Assembly (NCBI GenBank): GCA_902776725.1
Contig: CACYQX010000009.1
Coordinates: 23,485 to 87,484 of the forward strand
Direction of reading: 5' to 3'
DNA length: 64,000 nucleotides
From: an uncultured Eubacteriales bacterium
Lineage (GTDB): Bacteria; Bacillota; Clostridia; Peptostreptococcales; Anaerovoracaceae
Position 1 is the first letter of the stretch. Every line of letters begins with the position of its first letter. Of this stretch, positions 44,561-51,642 are shown in pieces. Both the position numbers and the translations under genes were made by a program. The notes below the pieces were generated by a model. That model was not told where the DNA came from, searched no databases, and saw only the letters and a list, made by a program, of their open reading frames with translations.

Positions 44561-44582
44561 CTCCGTTTTGCAGTCCAAACAC

Positions 44583-44623
44583 AAAAAGAACCAGAGATAG
44601 CGTTACAATCTATCTCCGGTTCT
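44583..44623 (-). terminator. second hairpin between tRNA-Ser and the relaxase
   Basis: AGAACCGGAGATAG pairs imperfectly with CTATCTCTGGTTCT across a nine-base loop, followed by TTTTTGTG on the minus strand. It could insulate the island from tRNA-Ser transcription. Confidence 0.7.
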
Positions 44624-44627
44624 ATAT

Positions 44628-44677
44628 AAAAGGGCGAACCTACCTTTGAAGACTCCTGCTTCAAAAATGAGTTCGCC
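44628..44677 (-). terminator. terminator of tRNA-Ser
   Basis: Outer stem GGCGAAC/GTTCGCC encloses an inner TTTGAAG/CTTCAAA stem and is followed by CTTTT on the minus strand. Confidence 0.65.
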
Positions 44678-44688
44678 GCTTCGTGTTC

Positions 44689-44776
44689 TGGCGGAGGACA
44701 CGGGACTCGAACCCGCGGGGCTGTTACACCTTACTCGCTTTCCAGGCGAGCTCCTTAGCCACTCGGTCAATCCTCC
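44689..44776 (-). tRNA. tRNA-Ser (anticodon GGA)
   Basis: An 88-base class II tRNA with a long variable arm and encoded CCA. Acceptor GGAGGAT pairs with GTCCTCC followed by G and CCA. The anticodon stem CTCGC/GCGAG holds the loop CTGGAAA, giving anticodon GGA. The T arm has GGTTCGAGTCC. The mobile island lies directly past its 3' end, a common integration position. Confidence 0.95.
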
Positions 44777-44830
44777 ATGCTAATCTGCCATTTACCATAT
44801 TTTTGCCCCTTCGGACACTGATATAGTGTA

Positions 44831-45385
44831 TCACAGTATCCCTAGGTGTTCAATCAGTATTTTGGCGCCTATAAGTATTAGAATAATGCCGCCAAGAACC
44901 TCTGCACCGGACTTGTATTTGGCTCCAAAAAGGTTCCCCATTTTGAATCCCACGACGGATATAACAAAGGTCGTACACCCTATAAAGATCGCCGCAAGGA
45001 CTATATTCACCTGCATGAGTCCAAAGCTCACTCCCACCGTCAGCGCATCTATACTCGTCGCTACAGCGAGCGGCACCATCGCTTTAAATCCCAGACTGGA
45101 ATCCTCTTTTACGCCTTCCCGCGATTCTTTGATCATATTTAATCCGATAATCACAAGAAGCACGAATGCTACCCAATGATCATAGTCTTCTATTACGCTC
45201 TTAAATCCCGCCCCGAGAAAATATCCCAAGACCGGCATCACTCCTTGAAATACACCAAAATAGATACCGGGAACGAGAGCCTTCTTCCAACTCATCTCCC
45301 TATGCGATAGACCCTTGCAAATGGATACGGCACACGCATCCATAGATAGTCCGATACCTATTAAGAAAAGTTCAAGTAACGACAT
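44831..45385 (-). CDS. mntP: manganese efflux pump MntP
   Basis: A 184-residue membrane protein with six predicted helices that exports Mn2+. Family signs are GIGLSMDACAVSICKGL near the start and VPLAVATSIDALTVGVSFG in the second half, the paired D-containing motifs of MntP (DUF204). It starts 44 bases after thrC and may be co-transcribed with it. I see no room for a manganese riboswitch upstream. Confidence 0.94.
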   Translation of the reverse strand: MSLLELFLIGIGLSMDACAVSICKGLSHREMSWKKALVPGIYFGVFQGVMPVLGYFLGAGFKSVIEDYDHWVAFVLLVIIGLNMIKESREGVKEDSSLGFKAMVPLAVATSIDALTVGVSFGLMQVNIVLAAIFIGCTTFVISVVGFKMGNLFGAKYKSGAEVLGGIILILIGAKILIEHLGIL

Positions 45386-45429
45386 ATGATTCTTATACCT
45401 TTATATTCTACTGCAGTTTTACCACGGCT

Positions 45430-46908
45430 CTACTTCAGCACTTCCTCGACGGCCGCCGGCATCTCGTTAATACCTATCACACTCTTATGGCGCACTTCTT
45501 TTTTGTCCAGATTGGATAGCCCGGCAGGAACCTTTAGACCCGTTTCTGTCGAAAGATTTTCCAGGTACGCAAATTCGTCATCGCATAAACCAAGACCGAT
45601 CGCCTTAGCAACGCTTCCTGAGAATTTGAAGGGGCTCGCCGTAGACGCTATCAGGGAAGGTCTTTCATCTCCCGTTTCCCTTCTGTAGTCCTCATAAACC
45701 TTATACGCTACCGCGGTATGCGTATCCATAAGATACTTTGAATTCGCATACATATCGCCTATTGCGTTATCGGTCTCGCCCATATTGGCAAAGCCTCCAT
45801 AGAAGCAGCTCATACCACCTTTTATTTCGGGAGAAACCTCATAGCAGTTTTTCTCATCAAGGTCCCGCATCAGCCTTGCTATCTCGTCGCTGTTTCCGCC
45901 GGAAAGATGATAGAGAAGCCTCTCGAGATTGCTGCTTATCAGGATATCCATCGACGGAGATGTCGTAAGGTGGAACTCCCTCCTAGTATCGTAAACGCCC
46001 GTATTTATAAAGTCGGTCAGGACTTTGTTCTCATTGGATGCACAGATAAACTTATTCACCGGAATTCCCATAAGGCCGGCATAATATGCAGCGAGGATGT
46101 TTCCGAAGTTGCCCGTAGGAACAACTATATTGATGCTATCGCCCGCTTTGATTGCTCCGTTCTTTATGAGTTTTCCATATCCGTATACATAGTATGCGAC
46201 CTGTGGAACGAGCCTTCCTACATTGATCGAGTTTGCGGAAGAAAGCTTATATCCTCTCGCCGCAAGACGCTCTCTCATATCATCGTCATTGAATATCTTT
46301 TTGACTCCCGTCTGCGCATCATCAAAGTTTCCGCGTATCGCAAATACATGGGTGTTCTCCCCATCCTGCGTAACCATCTGCGCCTTCTGGACCGCACTCA
46401 CGCCGTCCTCAGGGAAGAATACGATTATCTCAGTACCCGGAACATCCGCAAATCCCTCGAGCGCCGCCTTACCGGTATCTCCCGAAGTCGCGGTCAAAAT
46501 GCAAATCTTCTTATCCTCCTTATTCTTCTTCACCGCAGTCGTGAGAAGATAAGGAAGAATCGAAAGCGCCATGTCCTTGAACGCCGACGTCTTTCCACGA
46601 TAGAGTTCCAGGAACCACGCATCGCCGGCCTTCACGACAGGGACAACGTCCTCCGCATCGAATTTGCTGTCATAGGCACCCTCTACGCAGGCTTCGATCT
46701 CCTCTTTTGTATAATCGTCAAAGAACGCACCTATTATCATCTTGGCAACGTCCTTATATTTCATATCCGCAAGGTCCTCGAGCGGACACTCAAGCTCAGG
46801 GATTTCCAACGGAACAAAGAGTCCTTTGTCGCTCGCAATACCTTGGATTATGGCACCTGCAGCGCCTTCTCTTTTTTGTCCGCCTCTGCTGCTGATGTAA
46901 GTTCTCAT
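45430..46908 (-). CDS. thrC: threonine synthase
   Basis: PLP enzyme converting O-phosphohomoserine to threonine. At 492 residues it is the long form. The opening MRTYISSRGG resembles that form, and the PLP lysine is K111 in TSAFKDMAL. ATSGDTGKAALEGF and VVPTGNFGNILAAYYAG, the phosphate-binding loops, are intact. The ribosome site is GAGGAGAAGG. No T-box leader is visible. mntP follows. Confidence 0.97.
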   Translation of the reverse strand: MRTYISSRGGQKREGAAGAIIQGIASDKGLFVPLEIPELECPLEDLADMKYKDVAKMIIGAFFDDYTKEEIEACVEGAYDSKFDAEDVVPVVKAGDAWFLELYRGKTSAFKDMALSILPYLLTTAVKKNKEDKKICILTATSGDTGKAALEGFADVPGTEIIVFFPEDGVSAVQKAQMVTQDGENTHVFAIRGNFDDAQTGVKKIFNDDDMRERLAARGYKLSSANSINVGRLVPQVAYYVYGYGKLIKNGAIKAGDSINIVVPTGNFGNILAAYYAGLMGIPVNKFICASNENKVLTDFINTGVYDTRREFHLTTSPSMDILISSNLERLLYHLSGGNSDEIARLMRDLDEKNCYEVSPEIKGGMSCFYGGFANMGETDNAIGDMYANSKYLMDTHTAVAYKVYEDYRRETGDERPSLIASTASPFKFSGSVAKAIGLGLCDDEFAYLENLSTETGLKVPAGLSNLDKKEVRHKSVIGINEMPAAVEEVLK

Positions 46909-46936
46909 TTCCTTCTCCTCATTTACATTTCACACT

Positions 46937-47917
46937 TCATTTTATGAGTTCGGCAAGTTCCTTCGCCGTAACCCCATGGATATAGTCTTCCACACACATT
47001 TTCTCAAGATTATCCACCAAATCGCCGTCTAATGCAAGACCTTTCATGCGTTTTGTTAGATCTTCTATCTCTCCCGTCCCGAAGAAATCGCCGGTTATTC
47101 TGATATCGCGAATCTTTCCGTGCTCAACTTCCATATCCACGCTAACGAGACCCGTATCGAACTTCTTTTCGCGGCGTACCGAGTATTCTTTGCTGAAACC
47201 GTAGTTCCACTCCCATGTTGCGTACTTATCGTTCATGAGTTTCTCAACTGCGGCTTCGTCGTCCTCGCTTAAAAAATACTGCGTGACATCCTCATTCATA
47301 AATACTCGTCTTTTTATCGCATCCTTGAACTCTTCCATTGTAATCCTTCGAGGCGCATTTGCATTTATTGTCGTCACCCTACTCCTTACGGATTTGACGC
47401 TACGCGATTCGAGTTTTGCCTCTCGCACATTGAGCGCGTCTTTTACCTTGTCAAGATTGGAGTCGAGCATTATGCAGCCGTGATGAAGCACTCTCTTGCC
47501 TTTTACATACTGCGAATTCCCCGAAATCTTTAGACCATTAATCGTGATGTCGTTCCTTCCGCTAAACTCGGCATCTACCCCCAGATCACTTAGCGCCTCT
47601 ATAATAGGCTCAACAAACACACTAAAATCAAAATCTGAGTTTCTGTCTTTGTTTACTATGAACGTAAAGTTGAGATTCCCGTCATCGTGATAAACAGCGC
47701 CGCCTCCGGAAAGCCTTCTTACAACTCTGATTCCCTGCTCCTCGACAGCCTTTTGGTTGACTTCCTCTGCGGTATTCTGATATTTTCCTACCACGATCGT
47801 ATTGCTGTTCTGCCACAGCATAAAATACGACTCCGAAGTATCCATAGAACTGAATACGTAGTCCTCCAAAGCCAAATTGTAGTACGGATTGTAATTTTGG
47901 GATTCTATATAAATCAT
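46937..47917 (-). CDS. lplA: lipoate--protein ligase
   Basis: Attaches free lipoate to lipoyl domains or to GcvH in the cytoplasm. The 326-residue protein has the fold marks LMLWQNSNTIVVGKYQNTAEEVN, the VVRRLSGGGAVYHDDGNLNF loop and the KISGNSQ lysine site, then the C-terminal LplA-C domain. The lipoylated partner enzymes lie elsewhere. GGAG precedes the ATG. thrC is 28 bases downstream on the same strand. Confidence 0.96.
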   Translation of the reverse strand: MIYIESQNYNPYYNLALEDYVFSSMDTSESYFMLWQNSNTIVVGKYQNTAEEVNQKAVEEQGIRVVRRLSGGGAVYHDDGNLNFTFIVNKDRNSDFDFSVFVEPIIEALSDLGVDAEFSGRNDITINGLKISGNSQYVKGKRVLHHGCIMLDSNLDKVKDALNVREAKLESRSVKSVRSRVTTINANAPRRITMEEFKDAIKRRVFMNEDVTQYFLSEDDEAAVEKLMNDKYATWEWNYGFSKEYSVRREKKFDTGLVSVDMEVEHGKIRDIRITGDFFGTGEIEDLTKRMKGLALDGDLVDNLEKMCVEDYIHGVTAKELAELIK

Positions 47918-48039
47918 ATTCCTACTCCAAACCTGCTAGCTGTTATTATACCATGCTTGAACACACCCTTGCACACACCACGTAAATGGTGGCGTTTCTG
48001 CCTCCCTTCCCATCGCGATATCGTTTCCAATTGCTACCA

Positions 48040-48068
48040 TTGACAACCTTCCAAAATCATTGTAAAAT
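48040..48068 (+). promoter_or_regulatory. promoter of tRNA-Glu
   Basis: TTGACA (48040-48045), 17-base spacer, TAAAAT (48063-48068), 31 bases before the tRNA. Confidence 0.8.
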
Positions 48069-48098
48069 GCCCTTTGTTGACAATTAAACAAAAGATTT

Positions 48099-48173
48099 GC
48101 TGCCATGGTCAAGTGGTCAAGACGCTAGCCTCTCACGCTGGAATCAGGGGTTCGACTCCCCTTGGCAGTACCA
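48099..48173 (+). tRNA. tRNA-Glu (anticodon CTC)
   Basis: A 75-base tRNA with encoded CCA. Acceptor GCTGCCA pairs with TGGCAGT with a G-U first pair. The anticodon loop CTCTCAC gives CTC for codon GAG. The T arm is GGGGTTCGACTCCCC. The last 19 bases of the tRNA, plus two more, are repeated 202 bases downstream. Confidence 0.92.
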
Positions 48174-48175
48174 AC

Positions 48176-48213
48176 AAATAAATGGGTACCATATGGTACC
48201 CATTTATTTATTG
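48176..48213. terminator. terminator of tRNA-Glu
   Basis: A 15-base perfect stem, AAATAAATGGGTACC (48176-48190) with GGTACCCATTTATTT (48195-48209), with T-rich ends in both directions. Confidence 0.85.
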
Positions 48214-48232
48214 TGTAATGCAAATGATAGTT

Positions 48233-48377
48233 AGGGAGTCGAACCCGAAAGGGCACGAGCGTAAATGAGGAAGTCCGGTGGACTTCCGAATAGCGAGTGG
48301 TCCAAGGCGACTTGAAAAGGAGCCGCAGGACGGCGGATTGCGAAGCAATACGCGTAACTCCCCTTGGCAGTACCAAC
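48233..48377 (+). repeat. tRNA-tail-linked element ending in a duplicate of the tRNA-Glu 3' end
   Basis: A non-coding segment after the tRNA terminator. It begins with GGGAGTCGAACCC, an inverted T-arm copy. It contains the perfect palindrome GGAAGTCC-GGT-GGACTTCC (48269-48287) and small hairpins GCCG/CGGC and ATTGC/GCAAT. It ends with a 21-base exact copy (48357-48377) of the tRNA-Glu end at 48155-48175. It resembles a remnant of integration at the tRNA, or a tRNA-derived repeat family. The remaining gap up to the next gene is described by the entries below. Confidence 0.65.
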
Positions 48378-48378
48378 G

Positions 48379-48409
48379 AAAAACAGCACTTATTCAGGGT
48401 GCTGTTTTT
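48379..48409 (+). terminator. terminator after the tRNA-tail element
   Basis: AAAAACAGCAC (48379-48389) with GTGCTGTTTTT (48399-48409), ending in a T run. Confidence 0.85.
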
Positions 48410-48428
48410 CATTACAATAGGCAGAAAA

Positions 48429-48495
48429 AAATGACCGCCACGTAGCTTCTGGTTCGGTCATTTGATCAACTAAGGGCTAACCGTCTATCGGTAGC
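48429..48495. other. double-hairpin element
   Basis: Two successive hairpins: AAATGACCG (48429-48437) with CGGTCATTT (48455-48463), and an imperfect GCTAACCG/CGGTAGC hairpin at 48476-48495. The region is non-coding. It may be a terminator remnant or a small structured RNA. Confidence 0.5.
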
Positions 48496-48538
48496 ACCTC
48501 TTGCGTATATAATACTCTTATAGCTATATCATGTCAAA

Positions 48539-48567
48539 TTCAGTTTCACTCTGTTCTATGGTAGAAT
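48539..48567 (+). promoter_or_regulatory. promoter giving a probable leaderless transcript
   Basis: TTCAGT (48539-48544), 17-base spacer, TAGAAT (48562-48567), only six bases before the ATG at 48574; no ribosome site. Confidence 0.55.
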
Positions 48568-48573
48568 AAACGC

Positions 48574-49539
48574 ATGCAAAATAATAGTTCAACAAAACAA
48601 AGAATCAATATGCTGGGTCCGTGGCTGGAGCAAGAGTTTGGTGAGAAGACTATTAAGCTCGCACTCGACGGCGGCTTTACGTGCCCAAATAGAGACGGCA
48701 CGTGCGGCACGGGAGGTTGCAGTTTTTGTTCCGAGCGCGGCTCCGGGGATAACGCATCAATATTGTCCGGCGACAACGAAAGCATCAAACAAGCCATCGC
48801 AGATCAAATCACCTTGCTTTCCGACAAATGGCCGAACGCAAATAGTTTTATAGCGTATTTCCAGAACTACACGGGAACTTATGCTCCTACGGAAAGGCTC
48901 AGCGAGTTATACTATGCCGCGCTTGCTCAACCCAATGTCCGCGGCCTTGCTATCGCAACGCGCCCCGACTGCCTGCCGGAAGAAACCCTTGACCTGCTAA
49001 GCGAGATAAACCAAAAACATTTTCTCTGGGTCGAACTCGGTCTTCAGACTACAAACAACAATACCGCAGCGGCCTTTGGTCGCGGCTACGAGACAAAAGT
49101 CTATCACGATGCCGTCCGCAAACTCACCGAAAGAAATATTCGCATAGTCACTCACCTTCTCCTTGGACTTCCCGGAGAAACGCGAGAAGACATGATTAAT
49201 ACGCTCGCCGATGTAACCGCACCGATCGACGATTCAGGTCGGCATATCTGGGGTCTTAAGTTCCATCTGCTGAACATCGTAAGAGGAACGCGCCTCGCGG
49301 AGGAACTGCCTGACTATATACCCTTTGATTCACCGGAGGAATACGCAAATCTCGTCTGTCATTTACTTGAACTCACTCCGCCTGAAACGGTTATACACCG
49401 CCTATCGGCGGACTCGCCCGCGGAACTTCTGTTGGCCCCAAAATGGGCATATAGAAAACGCCTTGTAATAAATACGATTAATTCGGAGATGTCCAGGCGC
49501 AACAGTTATCAGGGACTCCTCCACCGCCAAGAAACCTAA
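48574..49539 (+). CDS. radical SAM protein, YhcC/TIGR01212 type
   Basis: A 321-residue radical SAM protein of unknown substrate. The cysteine-rich opening CPNRDGTCGTGGCSFC (from C37) is characteristic of this group. FIAYFQNYTGTYAP, IATRPDCLPEETL, WVELGLQTTNNNTA and LLLGLPGETREDM follow the Elp3-like radical SAM barrel. The ATG at 48574 agrees with the family start, although no Shine-Dalgarno is present. A bidirectional terminator follows. Confidence 0.93.
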   Translation: MQNNSSTKQRINMLGPWLEQEFGEKTIKLALDGGFTCPNRDGTCGTGGCSFCSERGSGDNASILSGDNESIKQAIADQITLLSDKWPNANSFIAYFQNYTGTYAPTERLSELYYAALAQPNVRGLAIATRPDCLPEETLDLLSEINQKHFLWVELGLQTTNNNTAAAFGRGYETKVYHDAVRKLTERNIRIVTHLLLGLPGETREDMINTLADVTAPIDDSGRHIWGLKFHLLNIVRGTRLAEELPDYIPFDSPEEYANLVCHLLELTPPETVIHRLSADSPAELLLAPKWAYRKRLVINTINSEMSRRNSYQGLLHRQET

Positions 49540-49556
49540 GCTCAACCAAGCAATAA

Positions 49557-49590
49557 AAAATGGATGCGATTACCGCATCCATTTTCTTTT
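49557..49590. terminator. bidirectional terminator
   Basis: AAAATGGATGCG (49557-49568) with CGCATCCATTTT (49574-49585), between the convergent radical SAM and permease genes. Confidence 0.9.
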
Positions 49591-49605
49591 TAATCTCTAC
49601 ACCCT

Positions 49606-50445
49606 CTACGCAAGATTCAGTTTTTTGCTCAAGAGATAATTCGTTACGAAGAATCCCACAACTCCTAGCAGAGCCTGTGTCAGCGTCAGCGTCCACATAT
49701 AGTTTGATAGCCATACCGAATTGTACTCGTCCATCATCATCATTGTTCTTCCGCTCACTACGCTTGTGATGGTGATTATTATCGAAAGCGCGATCTGTAC
49801 TCCCACGTAAGCGAGAACCGAGAATAGGAATTTGTGATTGTTCGCAAGATTTCCTATCGCCATGCTCATGTAGTAAAGAAGAATTGTCGATATCGTGGAT
49901 ACTATCATCATGATACCAAATGACCAACCACTGATTCCAATTTCTTTGAACACGTACCTAATCGTCTGCATGACTTCCTTGAATTCGACATGCTTGAATA
50001 TCTCCGTTATGATCCCTGACGATAATCCCAGCACGAGCGTTGATACAACTACTACCGCGGTAGCAATCAGCATCCAGCAGCATGCCGTTATAAGTTTGCT
50101 AAAAATAAGATTGCTCGTCTTTACCGGAAGCGTGTGCATGAGGTAACCTTCGCCACCGAGCATATTCTTATAGAAGCGCATCACTATTACCACGACCGTC
50201 GTAATAAATATCGCATATATCATCAGCATATATATCAGTCCGAGCGCAGTCATAAGTATCGTCATGATGAGACTTGACCCCGATCCGGACTGTACGGATG
50301 ATCCGGTAAGGAAAATATCTCCAACATTAAGTTCAACTCTGAGAACAAGACCAAAGAGCAAAGCCACAACGATGAGTCCCGCATATAAGAACCATAGCAC
50401 TCTGCTGGTCGATTTGAATTCATATTTTAATAACTTCCCCAGCAT
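49606..50445 (-). CDS. ABC-2 type transporter permease
   Basis: A 279-residue membrane protein with six predicted helices, beginning MLGKLLKYEFKSTSR as many ABC-2 permeases do. The segment YLMHTLPVKTSNLIFSKLI is typical of Gram-positive exporters for lantibiotics or similar compounds. It overlaps the ATPase gene by 19 bases and has a GGGAGG ribosome site. The substrate is unknown; the GntR-YtrA-like context suggests a cell-envelope stress response. Confidence 0.9.
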   Translation of the reverse strand: MLGKLLKYEFKSTSRVLWFLYAGLIVVALLFGLVLRVELNVGDIFLTGSSVQSGSGSSLIMTILMTALGLIYMLMIYAIFITTVVVIVMRFYKNMLGGEGYLMHTLPVKTSNLIFSKLITACCWMLIATAVVVVSTLVLGLSSGIITEIFKHVEFKEVMQTIRYVFKEIGISGWSFGIMMIVSTISTILLYYMSMAIGNLANNHKFLFSVLAYVGVQIALSIIITITSVVSGRTMMMMDEYNSVWLSNYMWTLTLTQALLGVVGFFVTNYLLSKKLNLA

Positions 50446-51137
50446 TTGAATACCTCCCTGAAATACTCGTCCACAGATTTGCCTTCGTTCTCTCTGATAT
50501 CGTCTACGGTTCTGTGAGCCATAATAATGCCATTGTTTATGAGAAGCGCTTCGTCGAGCATTCTCTCAACATCCGAGATGAGATGCGTTGAAATCACTAC
50601 GAGTGCGTCCTCTGAATAATTGTTGATAATCGTATCGAGAATATAATCTCTCGCCGCTGGATCAACTCCTCCGATAGGCTCGTCCAAGAAATATATCTTT
50701 GCTCTTCTGCTCATCGCAAGAATAAGCTGAACCTTTTCCTTTGTTCCCTTGGAAAGCGTCTTAAGCGGCGCACTTCCAGGAACATTGAGTTTGTTGAGCA
50801 TATCGTATGCTTTGTTCCTGTCAAAGTCCGGATAGAAGTCACAGAACATATTAACCAGCCCGTTTACGTCCATCCAGTCCATCAGATAATTTGCGTCCGG
50901 AAGATATGATACAAACGATTTTGTTTCCGGTCCCGGTTTCTTGCCATCGAGAAGTATTTCGCCGTGTGTCGGCTGGATAAGTCCGTTGGCAATCTTAAGC
51001 AAAGTTGTTTTGCCGCTCCCGTTCGGTCCAAGAAGTCCCACGATGCGGCCTGTTCCGAGACTGAAGTTAACGCCGTTAAGCGCCATCAGTCCGTTAAATG
51101 ATTTGGTCAGATCATGACACTCCATTATCACGCTCAT
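50427..51137 (-). CDS. ABC transporter ATP-binding protein (YtrB-like)
   Basis: A 236-residue ATPase with Walker A LGPNGSGKTT, a signature degraded to LSKGTKEKVQL, and Walker B IYFLDEPIGGVD. LSKGTKEKVQ is characteristic of the YtrB/YhcG group linked to GntR regulators. The ATG at 51137 has GGAGGA six bases upstream. The gene overlaps the regulator's end by 26 bases and the permease's start by 19. Confidence 0.94.
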   Translation of the reverse strand: MSVIMECHDLTKSFNGLMALNGVNFSLGTGRIVGLLGPNGSGKTTLLKIANGLIQPTHGEILLDGKKPGPETKSFVSYLPDANYLMDWMDVNGLVNMFCDFYPDFDRNKAYDMLNKLNVPGSAPLKTLSKGTKEKVQLILAMSRRAKIYFLDEPIGGVDPAARDYILDTIINNYSEDALVVISTHLISDVERMLDEALLINNGIIMAHRTVDDIRENEGKSVDEYFREVFKCWGSY

Positions 51138-51492
51138 CACTATTCCTCCTAATAATTCCTATTACGTCGTCTTTTTCCAGACCCAGCTTTTCCATTTCGG
51201 TAAGCAGTCTTGCAACCGCTTTGTTTGCCATTTCCTTTTTAACGCCATCAATCATTTCTTGATTATCCGTGACAAACTTACCGCTGGTTCTCTGAGTCGT
51301 AATCATTCCTGTTCTCTCTAGCTCCATCAAGGCTCTTTGCATGGTGTTTGGATTTACCCCCGCTTCGCTCGCCAAATCCCTAACTGAATCTAGCCTGCTT
51401 CCCGCAGGATATACACCTGTAACGATTCTCCTCAGAATCACTTCTACGAGCTGGCTATAGATGGAACGATTGCTATCGAGTTCCCATGCCAC
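51112..51492 (-). CDS. GntR-family regulator, YtrA subfamily
   Basis: A 126-residue repressor: residues 10-75 are a winged helix with IYSQLVEVILRRIVTGVYPAGSRL and the recognition region VRDLASEAGVNPNTMQRAL. The short C-terminal dimerisation segment is that of YtrA. The start is GTG at 51492, with GGGAGG eight bases upstream. It is first in the operon with the ABC genes, and a TGTATTA dyad upstream is its likely operator. Confidence 0.92.
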   Translation of the reverse strand: MAWELDSNRSIYSQLVEVILRRIVTGVYPAGSRLDSVRDLASEAGVNPNTMQRALMELERTGMITTQRTSGKFVTDNQEMIDGVKKEMANKAVARLLTEMEKLGLEKDDVIGIIRRNSDERDNGVS

Positions 51493-51529
51493 AGGCTCTA
51501 CCTCCCTTCACGATATTTATAAACAAAAT

Positions 51530-51565
51530 TGTATTACGTGATTACTGTATTAGTTACTTAATACA
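51530..51565 (-). promoter_or_regulatory. YtrA-like operator upstream of the GntR-ABC operon
   Basis: A perfect dyad TGTATTA-N6-TAATACA at 51546-51565, plus a further TGTATTA at 51530-51536 in line with the first arm. The spacing and palindromic GTATTA/TAATAC halves fit a GntR-family dimer. A TACAAT at 51529-51534 may be the -10 element. Confidence 0.65.
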
Positions 51566-51610
51566 ATCATACTATAACCCATCGGAGCCTCCCTGTCAAC
51601 CCCTTTTCCA

Positions 51611-51638
51611 ATAAAAAAGCCGAGCGCCCGCTCGGCTT
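51611..51638 (-). terminator. terminator of the transpeptidase-like gene
   Basis: AAGCCGAGC with GCTCGGCTT around GGGC, followed by TTTTATT on the minus strand. Confidence 0.88.
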
Positions 51639-51642
51639 GGTA

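Noticed and set aside
45386-45430. Manganese (yybP-ykoY) riboswitch before mntP
   Set aside because: Only 44 bases separate thrC and mntP, too few for that aptamer.
48125-48412. A 95-codon minus-strand frame across tRNA-Glu
   Set aside because: It crosses a tRNA, a terminator and the tRNA-tail element; this type of frame is a known misannotation.
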